A stretch of DNA of 64,000 bases from UBA6016 sp964568395 (GCA_964568395.1 CAZMPN010000006.1:30549-94548), one strand, 5' to 3'; counted from the first letter of the stretch, positions 52,169 through 60,799 are shown. The notes: generated by a model not told the origin, from the letters alone. Numbers and translations are program-made.

Positions 52169-52713
52169 TGCTTGGACCGAAATTTGTCGAAGTAGAGGTG
52201 CCAAAAGAGGGACTGATAGTATCCCATACCGATTTAAAAGGTATAATAACCTATGCCAACGATACGTTTGCCCAGATTAGCGGATACGACCAAAAAGAGC
52301 TGATAGGTAAACCGCACAACATACTAAGACATCCGGATATGCCCTCCTCCCTTTTTAGAAATCTATGGATTAGTGTGCAAGACGGCAGGCTCTGGTCCGG
52401 ATATGTCAAAAACAAGACGAAAAGCGGAGGTTACTACTGGGTGTATGCGCAGGTATCGCCGCTATACGGCAAAGACGGGGCGCATATAGGCTACAAATCG
52501 CTTCGCCAAGCGGTAGACAAGCAAAAGAGAAACGAGCTGGAAGAGTCGTATATAGCCCTCAAAGAGAGGGAAGAGGGAAAGATGAAGCTAAATATATGGG
52601 TAGAGAGGTCGTGCCTTTCAAAGCTGCTCGAAGAGTCGCTATATCAGACGCGCGATTTTGAGAAAAGGCTCGAAAACATCCTAAAAGCATACGAGAAAAA
52701 TGGCGGAATTTGA
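52168..52713 (+). CDS. PAS-domain protein, Aer-like, in the extended nap operon
   Basis: This 181-residue protein has one PAS domain (residues about 10-130). Its segments YANDTFAQISGY, IRHPDMP-type NILRHPDMPSSLFRNLW and GGYYWVYAQVSPLY match the FAD-binding PAS of Aer and the CetB type. The C-terminal third is helical with no methyl-accepting or kinase domain. It should sense redox state through a flavin and signal by contact. It is overlapped at both ends by napD and the Crp/Fnr gene, so it is co-expressed with nitrate reduction. Confidence 0.82.
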   Translation: MLGPKFVEVEVPKEGLIVSHTDLKGIITYANDTFAQISGYDQKELIGKPHNILRHPDMPSSLFRNLWISVQDGRLWSGYVKNKTKSGGYYWVYAQVSPLYGKDGAHIGYKSLRQAVDKQKRNELEESYIALKEREEGKMKLNIWVERSCLSKLLEESLYQTRDFEKRLENILKAYEKNGGI

Positions 52714-53356
52714 AAGATTAATTCTCAAAATAGAACCGTTCTCATGGCTTGAAGAACGGGAGCTCGAGCTAATAGCGGCCCAATCCGTCATAAAGCATTT
52801 TGGGGAGGGCGAAATCGTCTTTTTTGAAGAGGAAGAGAGTTTGCATTGGTATTTTGTCGCCGAGGGGAAACTAAAGGCGTACAAAACCGACAAAAGCGAA
52901 CACAATATCTCTCTTTGCTCCCTGGAGGCGGGAATGGCGCTTAACGACATCAGGGCGGTAAAAAGCGGCTACGAGGCCACCATGTTCGCTACGATAGAGA
53001 GCATAAGCAAAGGGGCGCTTATAGGCATCAGGGTCGATTCGCTTCCGCTTTTATTCGCACAGATACCGAAGCTGCCGCTAATTTGCCTGCACGGCGCCCT
53101 CTCAAGCGTAGAGCGCTATCAGAGGGCCTTTTTTAGCGGTATGATACTTGACGGCACCGGCAAGGTGGCGTTCATGCTGGCAAACGACCTGGGACGTTTC
53201 AACGCCATGAAAAAACAGGATATCGCCGCCATGCTCAACATCCAGCCCGAGACGCTCTCCAGGATAATAGGCAAGCTCGCCAGAAAAGGGATAATAGAGC
53301 AAGATTCCAACATAAAAGTGCTTGATATGAAAAGCCTGAAAGAGTTTTATGAATAA
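52700..53356 (+). CDS. Crp/Fnr-family regulator in the extended nap operon
   Basis: This 218-residue protein has a cyclic-nucleotide-like effector domain (10-120), a long dimer helix, and a helix-turn-helix near residues 172-195. The recognition helix reads PETLSRIIGKL. E-x2-S-R at these positions is the Fnr-type code for TTGA half-sites, matching the site in front of napA. The N-terminal cysteines of Fnr are absent, so it does not use an Fnr iron-sulphur cluster and may sense nitric oxide or a redox cue as NssR or DNR do. It is overlapped by the PAS gene and by the following sensor gene. Confidence 0.85.
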   Translation: MAEFERLILKIEPFSWLEERELELIAAQSVIKHFGEGEIVFFEEEESLHWYFVAEGKLKAYKTDKSEHNISLCSLEAGMALNDIRAVKSGYEATMFATIESISKGALIGIRVDSLPLLFAQIPKLPLICLHGALSSVERYQRAFFSGMILDGTGKVAFMLANDLGRFNAMKKQDIAAMLNIQPETLSRIIGKLARKGIIEQDSNIKVLDMKSLKEFYE

Positions 53357-54323
53357 GATAACGACACAGATAAAAATAATAGGCCTAAGCCTTTCGCTCA
53401 TAGCCATAGCCCTCATAATGCTGACGCTAAACCTGAACCAAAAGAGCAAGAACGACAGTATAGTCGTAAATATAGCCGGCAAGGAACGGATGCTTACTCA
53501 AAAGATGGCAAAGGAGCTGCTGCTAAACAGCGTCAGAAGCGAACACCTCTTCGGAGAGTTTGAAGCCGCAAAAGCCGAGTTCTCGGCGAATTTATCCGAC
53601 CTTGCGAACGGCAACGAGAAGACGAATATAACGCCGCCGCCGTCAAGCGATATAAAGAACAGGCTTTTGAACATAAAACAAAAAAGCGACCTATTCTTCG
53701 CCGTCGCCGAAAAAATCAAAAACGGCGACAATGAAAAAGAGACGATAGACTCTATGTACACGATAAACAACGAACTATTGAAGGCCATAGACGACACGGT
53801 GTGGAGCTATACCAGGGAGTTTGAGGCGAAAAGGGAGAGACTGGAGACGCTTCAATACGTCGGCGGGGCGTTAATCTTTATGGCGGTAATGCTAAGTATG
53901 TACCTGACCAAAAAGATAGAGGTCAAATTTGACAAATTCCTAAGCGAGACAAAAGAGATAGGCGCGTTAAAGTGCGATGAAGGCGAAGCCCACAAAGACG
54001 CCGCAGAAAGCAGCGGAGAGCTTGATCAGGCCAAAAACGAGCTGAAAAGCTTTATGTGCAAAGTGGAAAAAGTGGTCTCGAAAGCCCAAAAGGCGCTAGA
54101 CGAGTCGCAAAACGCGATAGCTGAGCTTGAGGCTAGCACAAAGACGATAGAGGCAAGACTAAAAGAGGGTGAAATAGACGAGAATACAAAAAAAGAGATG
54201 GAGAGCTACATAGACAAAAGCGAGGATCTCACTATAAGCTCGCTTGAAGATATAGCCTGCACAAAAGAGATGCTGAGAAAATTTAGCCAAACGCTAAGCG
54301 AAATAGGCAAAAAAATAGAGTAG
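53349..54323 (+). CDS. NarX/PilJ-type periplasmic sensor without an output domain
   Basis: This 324-residue protein has two membrane helices (about 10-28 and 172-190) bracketing a helical periplasmic domain. The domain contains NIAGKERMLTQKMAKELLL, the AG-x-x-RM-x-x-QK-x motif typical of PilJ and related NarX nitrate-type input domains. The cytoplasmic part (195-324) is coiled coil only; I see neither a kinase nor a methyl-accepting domain. Being last in the nap operon, it may sense nitrate or nitrite and act through a separate protein. The gene converges with nrdG. Confidence 0.8.
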   Translation: MNKITTQIKIIGLSLSLIAIALIMLTLNLNQKSKNDSIVVNIAGKERMLTQKMAKELLLNSVRSEHLFGEFEAAKAEFSANLSDLANGNEKTNITPPPSSDIKNRLLNIKQKSDLFFAVAEKIKNGDNEKETIDSMYTINNELLKAIDDTVWSYTREFEAKRERLETLQYVGGALIFMAVMLSMYLTKKIEVKFDKFLSETKEIGALKCDEGEAHKDAAESSGELDQAKNELKSFMCKVEKVVSKAQKALDESQNAIAELEASTKTIEARLKEGEIDENTKKEMESYIDKSEDLTISSLEDIACTKEMLRKFSQTLSEIGKKIE

Positions 54324-54330
54324 GCATGGC

Positions 54331-55017
54331 CTAAAACCCCAAATATCTAATCGGAATTTTTGACTCCACTTTGGATGCGTCAAATATCTTGACGCTATGA
54401 GGTAGGTTGCCGAATGTCGGATTTTGCGTCCTCGCCTTCTGCAGCGTATATACGCCCTTATAGCCAAAACCGTAAAGCTCGTCGGCCATTCTGGAGACGG
54501 TGGCTTCATCTATATATTCGGGATATACGGTCGTACGAACGGAAAAATCAAAATCAAGCTCCAGCAACCCGCTTATGGTTTTTCTAAATAGATTGTACGC
54601 CGCGGCTCCGGTAATTATCTCGAACATCTCTTTTGGGGCTTTGAAATCAAGCGCTATCTTGTCGACAAGCGAGTTTTTTGCAAGCTCTATGGCCATTTTG
54701 GGTCTTATGCCGCTGGTGTCGGCCTTTACCGCAAAGCCTAGTTTTTTTAGTTTTTCGCAAAAACCGTCTATGCCGTCATACATACAGCACTCTCCTCCGG
54801 ATAGCACCACACCGTCGCTCCACCCCCGTCTTTGCGACAAAAACTCGACGGCCTCAGATTCGCTTATACCCCCTTCTCCTGCCGCGATATGGGGGTTGTG
54901 GCAATATATGCACCTCAGCGGACACCCGGCGAACCAAACTATGGAGGCCACGACACCCTCATAATCTATAAGCGTATGAGGGGTTATGTCATATATAGGT
55001 TTAGAGATCACGTCCAT
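54331..55017 (-). CDS. nrdG: Anaerobic ribonucleotide reductase activating protein
   Basis: This 228-residue radical SAM enzyme installs the glycyl radical on the class III reductase. The cluster ligands are C-x3-C-x2-C in GCPLRCIYCHNPH near residue 31. VLSGGECCMY near 72 and KIALDFKAP near 119 are the SAM and cluster-supporting motifs. It is the last gene of the operon and overlaps the small glycyl-radical gene by 17 bases. Its substrate should be Gly in the small protein next door. Confidence 0.92.
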   Translation of the reverse strand: MDVISKPIYDITPHTLIDYEGVVASIVWFAGCPLRCIYCHNPHIAAGEGGISESEAVEFLSQRRGWSDGVVLSGGECCMYDGIDGFCEKLKKLGFAVKADTSGIRPKMAIELAKNSLVDKIALDFKAPKEMFEIITGAAAYNLFRKTISGLLELDFDFSVRTTVYPEYIDEATVSRMADELYGFGYKGVYTLQKARTQNPTFGNLPHSVKIFDASKVESKIPIRYLGF

Positions 55018-55165
55018 GCTCTCTGAATTTTTTTCGTTCTTTATGTTCGCCTTTTTTGCCTATATTAAAGCTCTCTACCGGCCTATGGTACCCCATCACC
55101 CTGGTATATACCATACATTTCGTACGCTTGCTTTCGTACATGGCCAATATCTCGTCTCTACTCAT
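55001..55165 (-). CDS. Stand-alone glycyl-radical domain of class III ribonucleotide reductase (54 aa)
   Basis: This 54-residue frame contains KCMVYTRVMGYHRPVE-type sequence; YTRVMGYHRP followed by SFNIGKKGEHKER is the C-terminal glycyl-radical region normally attached to NrdD, with the radical Gly in RVMGY. The ATG overlaps the nrdD stop (ATGA) in the -1 frame and has its own GGAGATGATCGC ribosome region. The preceding NrdD ends just after its zinc site, exactly where this segment would begin. So the reductase is split, with the activatable Gly on a separate subunit. This start is at 55165; a longer upstream start would lie inside nrdD. Confidence 0.85.
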   Translation of the reverse strand: MSRDEILAMYESKRTKCMVYTRVMGYHRPVESFNIGKKGEHKERKKFREHGRDL

Positions 55166-57261
55166 GCGATCATCTCCTTTTGATGGTTTTGGATTATCTC
55201 TTCGTCGCAATGCGGGCAGTACTCGTGTTCGCCGCTGATGTAGCCGTGTTTCCGGCAGACCGAAAATAGCGGCGTTACCGTTATATAAGGTAGCCTAAAG
55301 TTCTCTATCACCTTTTTGACGAACACCCTGCATCCGTCCGCCGAGCTTATGCGTTCGTTCATATATAGATGCAGCACGGTGCCGCCGGTGTACTTGCACT
55401 GCAAATCGTCTTGCATCGTTAGCGCTTCGTATGGATCGTCGGTATAGGAAGCCGGCAGCTGCGTACTGTTGGTGTAGTATATGTGCTCGCCAAACCCCGC
55501 CTGGATAATATCCGGGTATCTTTTTTTATCCTCTTTGGCAAACCTGTACGTAGTGCCCTCGGCAGGCGTAGCTTCCAGATTGTATAGGTTTCCGCTCTCC
55601 TCCTGAAAACGGGTCAGTCTTTCGCGTATAAAATCAAGCACCCAAGAGGCGAAAACTATCCCTTTTCTCGAGGCTATATCGTACTCGTCATCGGTGAAAT
55701 TGCGTATCATCTCGTTTATACCGTTGACCCCTATCGTGGAGAAGTGGTTTTTAAAATGCGGCAGATAGCGCTTTGTGTAAGGATATAGTCCGCGATCGAA
55801 CATCTCCTGTATAAAGGCTCTTTTTTTCTCAAGGGTGGAGTAGGCCAGATCAAGCAGCCTGCCCAGCTCGGTCATAAGCGCCGTCCTATCGCCTTTGTAT
55901 CTGTATCCCAGCCTTGCCATATTGATCGTTACGACCCCTATGGAGCCGGTCATTTCGGCGCTCCCAAAAAGCCCGTTTCCGCGCCTAAGCAGCTCTCTCA
56001 AATCAAGCTGCAGCCTGCAGCACATACTTCGCACATGTCCCGGCTTATAAGCCGCCGGATCCCTCTCCCTTTGTCCGTTCGCGTCTTTTTTATACTGGCT
56101 TCCAACGAAGTTTTGAAAATAGCTGGAGCCTATTTTTGCCGTATTCTCGAACAATACGTCCGTATTTGGACCGTGCCAGTCGAAATCCTCCGTGATATTT
56201 ACGGTTGGAATCGGGAACGTGAACGGCTGCCCGCTCTTATCGCCCTCCGTCATAATCTCATAATATGCGCGGTCTATCATCTGCATTTCCGGCAAAAAGT
56301 GCTTATATCTCAAATCTTCGGCCGAGGCGGCGCCTCTTTTAATGGCCTCTTCGTCCAAGTGCGAAAGCCCCTCGAACAGCGGCCTATTGGAATTCATCGG
56401 CGACTGCTCGGCCAAATCCTCCGGTACGCTCCAGTCTATGGTAACGTTCGTAAAAGGGGATTGTCCCCATCTGGCTGGCACGTTTAGATTGTAAATAAAG
56501 CTTCTTAGCGCTTTTTTTACGTCGTCATATCCCAGTCCATCCTTGAACACATAAGGAGCCAGATAAGTATCGAACGAACTAAACGCCTGAGCTCCCGCCC
56601 ATTCGCTCTGTAAAATGCCGAGGAAGTTCGCCATCTGTCCGAGCGCCTCCCTAAAGTGTTTAGGAGACCTACTCTCCACCCTTCCGCGCACGCCGTTGAA
56701 CCCTTCGTTGAGCAGCGCCCTAAGGCTCCATCCGGCGCAATATCCGGTAAGGCAATCCAGATCGTGTATATGGTAGTCGCCGTTTCTGTGGGCATACCCC
56801 TCCTCTTTGCTATATACTTTGTCCAGCCAGTAGTTTGCTATCACTTTGCCGGCCAGATTGTTTATAAGCCCGGCATTAGAATAGCCCGTATTTGCGTTTG
56901 CGTTTATTCGCCAATCAAATCCACCTATATACTCCTCTACGCTTTGGGTGGAGTCTATGTAGGTCGTATCTTCGTTCAGGCCCAGCACGTGCTCTCTTTG
57001 CATTTTATGCGTATGCCTGTAAAGCATAAATGAACGCATCACAGAGAAGTAGCCGAACTCAAAAAGAGTCTTTTCGATAATATCCTGCACGTCCTCGACC
57101 GCCAAAACTTCACGTTCGCATATCTTCAAAAGAACATAATCGAATATCGTCTTGTCGTACGGCTGCGCCACGCTTTTGAAAGCTTTTTTGATCGCATCCT
57201 CTATTTTAAAAGGAGCGAACTCCGCCCTCTCTCCATCCCTTTTGAGAATTATTTTTGGCAT
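55162..57261 (-). CDS. nrdD: Anaerobic ribonucleoside-triphosphate reductase, large part lacking the glycyl-radical tail
   Basis: This 699-residue protein reduces ribonucleotides without oxygen. The N-terminal ATP-cone spans residues 1-95 (KIILKRDGERAEFAPFKIED), then the barrel with active-site cysteines (CRLQLDLRELLRRGNGLFG near 410) and GSIGVVTINMARLGY. It ends with a zinc site made of CRKHG and CPHC near residue 672-687 and a stop 12 residues later. Normal NrdD proteins continue for about 50 residues through the RVxGYxRP radical site, which here is encoded by the next gene. Upstream are a TATAAT at 57284-57289 and an Fnr-type site. Confidence 0.93.
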   Translation of the reverse strand: MPKIILKRDGERAEFAPFKIEDAIKKAFKSVAQPYDKTIFDYVLLKICEREVLAVEDVQDIIEKTLFEFGYFSVMRSFMLYRHTHKMQREHVLGLNEDTTYIDSTQSVEEYIGGFDWRINANANTGYSNAGLINNLAGKVIANYWLDKVYSKEEGYAHRNGDYHIHDLDCLTGYCAGWSLRALLNEGFNGVRGRVESRSPKHFREALGQMANFLGILQSEWAGAQAFSSFDTYLAPYVFKDGLGYDDVKKALRSFIYNLNVPARWGQSPFTNVTIDWSVPEDLAEQSPMNSNRPLFEGLSHLDEEAIKRGAASAEDLRYKHFLPEMQMIDRAYYEIMTEGDKSGQPFTFPIPTVNITEDFDWHGPNTDVLFENTAKIGSSYFQNFVGSQYKKDANGQRERDPAAYKPGHVRSMCCRLQLDLRELLRRGNGLFGSAEMTGSIGVVTINMARLGYRYKGDRTALMTELGRLLDLAYSTLEKKRAFIQEMFDRGLYPYTKRYLPHFKNHFSTIGVNGINEMIRNFTDDEYDIASRKGIVFASWVLDFIRERLTRFQEESGNLYNLEATPAEGTTYRFAKEDKKRYPDIIQAGFGEHIYYTNSTQLPASYTDDPYEALTMQDDLQCKYTGGTVLHLYMNERISSADGCRVFVKKVIENFRLPYITVTPLFSVCRKHGYISGEHEYCPHCDEEIIQNHQKEMIA

Positions 57262-57349
57262 AACAAATCCTTCGCGAGTTTTTATTATAATTTGATTTTT
57301 TTATAAAGCAATAAATTTGCATTATAAAATTCAACATAAAAACTTTACG

Positions 57350-57391
57350 ATTAAATCAAAAAAAAGAGATTTAGTCTTTGACGTATATCAA
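57350..57391 (-). promoter_or_regulatory. Fnr-type promoter of the nrdD operon
   Basis: TTGACGTATATCAA (57378-57391) is a TTGA-N6-TCAA palindrome. On the minus strand a TTTAAT -10 box begins at 57355, 29.5 bases from the centre, the same spacing as at nap and nnrS, giving transcription near 57343. A second, consensus TATAAT (57284-57289) nearer the start suggests a basal promoter. Confidence 0.65.
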
Positions 57392-57426
57392 AATTTTTGG
57401 ATATAAAATGGAGCCAGAAGGCCGGA

Positions 57427-58149
57427 TTAGAGGTAGTAATCCAGCGTATATTCAAGGTCTTGATCGGAGTCTTGCTTATTGTTTTTTAGCCATTTCAAGT
57501 AGGACGGATCTTTTTTTGCGATCTCTTCGAAGCTCTCGCCTCTATACTTCCCAAACCTCATAGTAGTAAGCAGTACGGGCGTATTCGTAAGCTCTATAAG
57601 CTTTTTATAGTCGCCGGATATGTCTATTAGATGGAAAAGCAGTTTTTTTAGTATATAGATGTCAAATAGGGCGTTATGCGGATTCATCATATTTCCAAAC
57701 TCCGCCTTTAGCCTCGTCGCCTCATCGTCGTTTTCGCTCCTGTAGAGACCGAGCGAATATCTGAGATACTGGAGCGCATGGCTGTCGGAGTCTATCAGAT
57801 GTTTTGCGCATCTATACGTATCTATAACGAGACCACCCCACTCTATCCCTTCTTTCTTCGCCATATCTATGTCGAATTTGGCGTTATGGGCTATAAGTAC
57901 GGAGTTGCTTCCGTTTAGCGAAGCTAGCAGCTTGGCGCTGGCCGTATCCGAAAAAGGAGGTTTATCCGCCACCTCCTCTTGCGTTATCCCGTGGACGGCC
58001 ATCGCGCCGTAACTAATAGGAACCGGCGGCTTGCAGTAGTCTATATGGTAGTCGCAGCCATCTTTTTTTAGTATTCCCAGAGCTATCTGGCATATCCTGT
58101 CGCTCTCGCCGCCGCCCGTAGTTTCGGTGTCAAACAGTATAAAAGGCAT
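57427..58149 (-). CDS. DnaQ-like 3'-5' exonuclease with DUF3820 tail
   Basis: This 240-residue protein has a DEDDh exonuclease domain (FILFDTETTGGGESD near residue 3, LIAHNAKFDIDMAKKEG near 88, PHNALFDIYILKKL near 158) and a C-terminal DUF3820 segment with MRFGKYRGESFEEIAKKDPSYLKW near 198-222 (cut here to its key residues FGKYRG and YLKW). It is cytoplasmic. Such proteins trim RNA or DNA and are distinct from the polymerase proofreading subunit, which is longer or fused. The next gene ends on its first base. Confidence 0.85.
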   Translation of the reverse strand: MPFILFDTETTGGGESDRICQIALGILKKDGCDYHIDYCKPPVPISYGAMAVHGITQEEVADKPPFSDTASAKLLASLNGSNSVLIAHNAKFDIDMAKKEGIEWGGLVIDTYRCAKHLIDSDSHALQYLRYSLGLYRSENDDEATRLKAEFGNMMNPHNALFDIYILKKLLFHLIDISGDYKKLIELTNTPVLLTTMRFGKYRGESFEEIAKKDPSYLKWLKNNKQDSDQDLEYTLDYYL

Positions 58150-58346
58150 TATCTGCGTTTAAGAAGTTCGTTTTTGGATAGATAGTTCTCGCAGCCGTCT
58201 TTTGCTTTTACGCTGATCCAATCCTCGGTAATGACGAACAGATTGCAATTTGAAGGCTCTTTGAAGTAGGCGCACCCTTCGCATGAGGACTCGTTCTTTT
58301 TGAATGCTCCAAAAATTTTTGAAAACTTTTGAAAAATCAGCTCCAT
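58149..58346 (-). CDS. Small four-cysteine protein (65 aa)
   Basis: This 65-residue protein starts at the ATG at 58346 with AAAGGGA before it; a longer upstream start in the same frame has no support. The cysteines are arranged C-x2-C ... C ... C (CEGCAYF, SNCNLF, DGCENYL). They could bind a zinc or iron-sulphur cluster. No family is recognised. It is coupled to the exonuclease gene. Confidence 0.6.
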   Translation of the reverse strand: MELIFQKFSKIFGAFKKNESSCEGCAYFKEPSNCNLFVITEDWISVKAKDGCENYLSKNELLKRR

Positions 58347-58510
58347 CAAATCCCTTTCATTTAAGTTTTGGAATTTTACCCTAAAAGTTTTTAGCGGTAA
58401 AAAATTCACCGTTTAATGAAAAGCATTAAAAATTTAATATTTTTATTAGTTATATTTAAGCAGTTTTAAATAAAATCGATTTACTACTGTGTAAATAGAC
58501 GGAGTAAGGC

Positions 58511-60019
58511 GTGAAAGTTACAAGGCATTATAGGTTTTTTTTGGCATTAACCGCCTTTGTGGCAAGCGCGGCGTTGCTTGTAGTCTATTTTTTCTACGCG
58601 ACGCATAAACATACAAACGCCGTAAGTGAGGCGCAGCTCTTACTTTATGTTTTTTATCTCTCGCTCATAATGCTTTTTCTGAGCGTAGCTTTTATCTTTT
58701 TTACCGTCTTCATAACCAAAAAATACCTACTTTCGGAATTCAAAGAGAGCTCCAAGCTAAGGCATAGGTTTCAGAGCATGGCCGAGAGCATAGGCGAAGG
58801 CGTTTTGGCGCTAGATACAGACGGGATTATTATCTTCTCCAACAAGGCCTCCTCGGAAATACTCGGATACTCCAAAGACGAAATGCAAGGCGTCAATGCG
58901 CACGAACTAATACACTATGAGACAAGGGACGGCAAGTTCGTACCGAAAGAGGAGTGCTACGTACTAAAAAGCCTTGCCGAAAACGGCTCATGCGCCTCCG
59001 AGGACGACGTTTACATCAGAAAAGACAAGACGAAGATAGACGTCAAGACCGTAGCCACCCCGCTTATCGTCAATGGGAAAAACGAGGGAGCCATACTGGT
59101 ATTTTCCGATATCACCGAGAAAAAACGGACTATGAAGAAACTGATGCTCACCGATACGATAGTCAAAAACATCAGGGAAGGCGTTTTGGTTACCGACAAA
59201 AACTCGAATATCATCTTCGCGAACTCGTATTTTGAAACAATAACTGGGTATAGCGCCTCAAGCGTGCTAGGCAAAAAACCGAGCATACTAAAATCGGGGC
59301 TGCATGACGATAAGTTCTACAGGGATATGTGGCTAAGGTTAACCCTAAACGGATGCTGGCAGGGTGAAATATGGAATAGGCGCAAAGACGGCAAAGCGTA
59401 TGCGGAATGGCTGAATATCTCGGTGGTCGAAGACAAAGACGAAATAGGCACGAAATACTACGTCGCCATATTCAGCGACATAACCGAAAGGAAAATACTT
59501 GAAGAGGAGCTCTCGAAGGAGAGGGAGGTTTTAAGGCAGCAGGCGACGATGGACGCGTTGACAAAACTATACAATAGGCAAAAATTTCAAGAGCTGCTAG
59601 AGATAGAGTTCGATAGAAAAAACAGATTCTCAACGGTATTTTCCATCATAATACTAGATATAGACAACTTCAAAACCATAAACGACGCTTACGGCCATCT
59701 TGTAGGGGATATGGTGCTAAAGGAGCTCGGCGAACTACTTGTGAACAGTATACGCAAGATAGATATGGCATGTAGATGGGGAGGCGAAGAGTTTTTGATA
59801 ATTACGCCGCAGACGGACCTCAAAGGCGCAGCCGCACTAGCCGAAAACCTACGCGATATGATCGCAAACAATATATTTACCGGAGTCGGCAGGATAACAT
59901 GCAGTTTCGGAGTAGCCACGATAGGGGAAGACGACGACGGGGATAGCTTGTTAAAAAGAGCGGACGACGCCCTTTACATATCCAAAAGGGAGGGCAAGAA
60001 TAAGGTTACCCTACTCTAG
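58511..60019 (+). CDS. Membrane PAS-PAS-GGDEF diguanylate cyclase
   Basis: This 502-residue protein has two membrane helices (about 8-28 and 43-70), a PAS domain near 88-205 (VLALDTDGIIIFSNKA), a second PAS near 210-330 (VLVTDKNSNIIFANSYFE) and a GGDEF domain with intact CRWGGEEF near 420. It makes cyclic-di-GMP. The first PAS carries cysteines at CYVLKS and SCASED, possibly redox-sensitive. It converges with trpC by nine bases. A PAS in the same style occurs in the NMT1 fusion protein. Confidence 0.88.
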   Translation: MKVTRHYRFFLALTAFVASAALLVVYFFYATHKHTNAVSEAQLLLYVFYLSLIMLFLSVAFIFFTVFITKKYLLSEFKESSKLRHRFQSMAESIGEGVLALDTDGIIIFSNKASSEILGYSKDEMQGVNAHELIHYETRDGKFVPKEECYVLKSLAENGSCASEDDVYIRKDKTKIDVKTVATPLIVNGKNEGAILVFSDITEKKRTMKKLMLTDTIVKNIREGVLVTDKNSNIIFANSYFETITGYSASSVLGKKPSILKSGLHDDKFYRDMWLRLTLNGCWQGEIWNRRKDGKAYAEWLNISVVEDKDEIGTKYYVAIFSDITERKILEEELSKEREVLRQQATMDALTKLYNRQKFQELLEIEFDRKNRFSTVFSIIILDIDNFKTINDAYGHLVGDMVLKELGELLVNSIRKIDMACRWGGEEFLIITPQTDLKGAAALAENLRDMIANNIFTGVGRITCSFGVATIGEDDDGDSLLKRADDALYISKREGKNKVTLL

Positions 60020-60799
60020 TCCTTTTAGCCTTCTTACTTCCGCCGCGATGTCTTTTTGTCTCATAAAATGCTCTCCCACAAGGAAGGCGTCAACTCCGAT
60101 AGAGCTTAAATGCCTTACCGTCTCGAAGCTGTCTATCCCGCTCTCGGCGACTATTATTTTTCCGTTTGGAATAAGCGGAATAAGCTTTTCGGATAGAGTC
60201 ATATCCATCTCGAACGTCTCCAGGTTCCTATGGTTGATCCCTATTATGGAAGCTCCGGCAAACATCGCCTTTTTAAGGTCGTCCTTGTCGTGCACCTCCA
60301 CGAGCACGTCAAGTCCAAGGTTTAGCGCATACTCGTATAGCTTTTTTAGTTCCGCCGACGAAAGGGCTTTCGCTATGAGCAGGATGAAATCCGCGCCGTA
60401 CACCAAAGCCTCCAGTATCTGATATTCGTCTATTATAAAGTCCTTTCTCAGGAGCGGCATAGGCACATAGCGCCTTATCTGCGGCAGATACTCCAGGTTT
60501 CCTTTAAAAAAGTGCGGTTCGGTAAGCACGGAGAGCGCATCGGCGAAGCCGGCCTCATACTCTTTTGCTATCAGCACCGGATCGAAATCTTCCCTTATTA
60601 CGCCCTTGGAAGGGCTGGCCTTTTTAACTTCCGCGATGATTCTATACTTATTGTCTTCCGTCCTGGCTAGCGCCCTTTTGACGTCTCTTGGAGCATAAGG
60701 GTTGTACGCCAAGCTTCTGCCCAGCCACTCCTCGCCAAACTCCTTTTTTCTTTTCTCCAAATCCTCTTTGGTCTGCTTTATTATCTTATCTAGTATCAT
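60011..60799 (-). CDS. trpC: Indole-3-glycerol-phosphate synthase
   Basis: This 262-residue TIM-barrel enzyme closes the indole ring in tryptophan synthesis. IIAEVKKASPSKG near residue 50, ADALSVLTEPHFFKG near 86, RKDFIIDEYQILEAL near 117 and SGIDSFETVRHL near 215 hold the catalytic Lys and Glu residues. The ATG at 60799 overlaps the stop of the TPR lipoprotein (ATGA) and has AAGGA before it. It stands alone, away from other trp genes. Confidence 0.92.
   Translation of the reverse strand: MILDKIIKQTKEDLEKRKKEFGEEWLGRSLAYNPYAPRDVKRALARTEDNKYRIIAEVKKASPSKGVIREDFDPVLIAKEYEAGFADALSVLTEPHFFKGNLEYLPQIRRYVPMPLLRKDFIIDEYQILEALVYGADFILLIAKALSSAELKKLYEYALNLGLDVLVEVHDKDDLKKAMFAGASIIGINHRNLETFEMDMTLSEKLIPLIPNGKIIVAESGIDSFETVRHLSSIGVDAFLVGEHFMRQKDIAAEVRRLKGLE

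Noticed and set aside
55001..55210. Longer version of the small glycyl-radical gene starting at 55210
   Set aside because: It would overlap nrdD by 49 bases from a non-ATG start; the ATG at 55165 has a ribosome site and an ATGA overlap.
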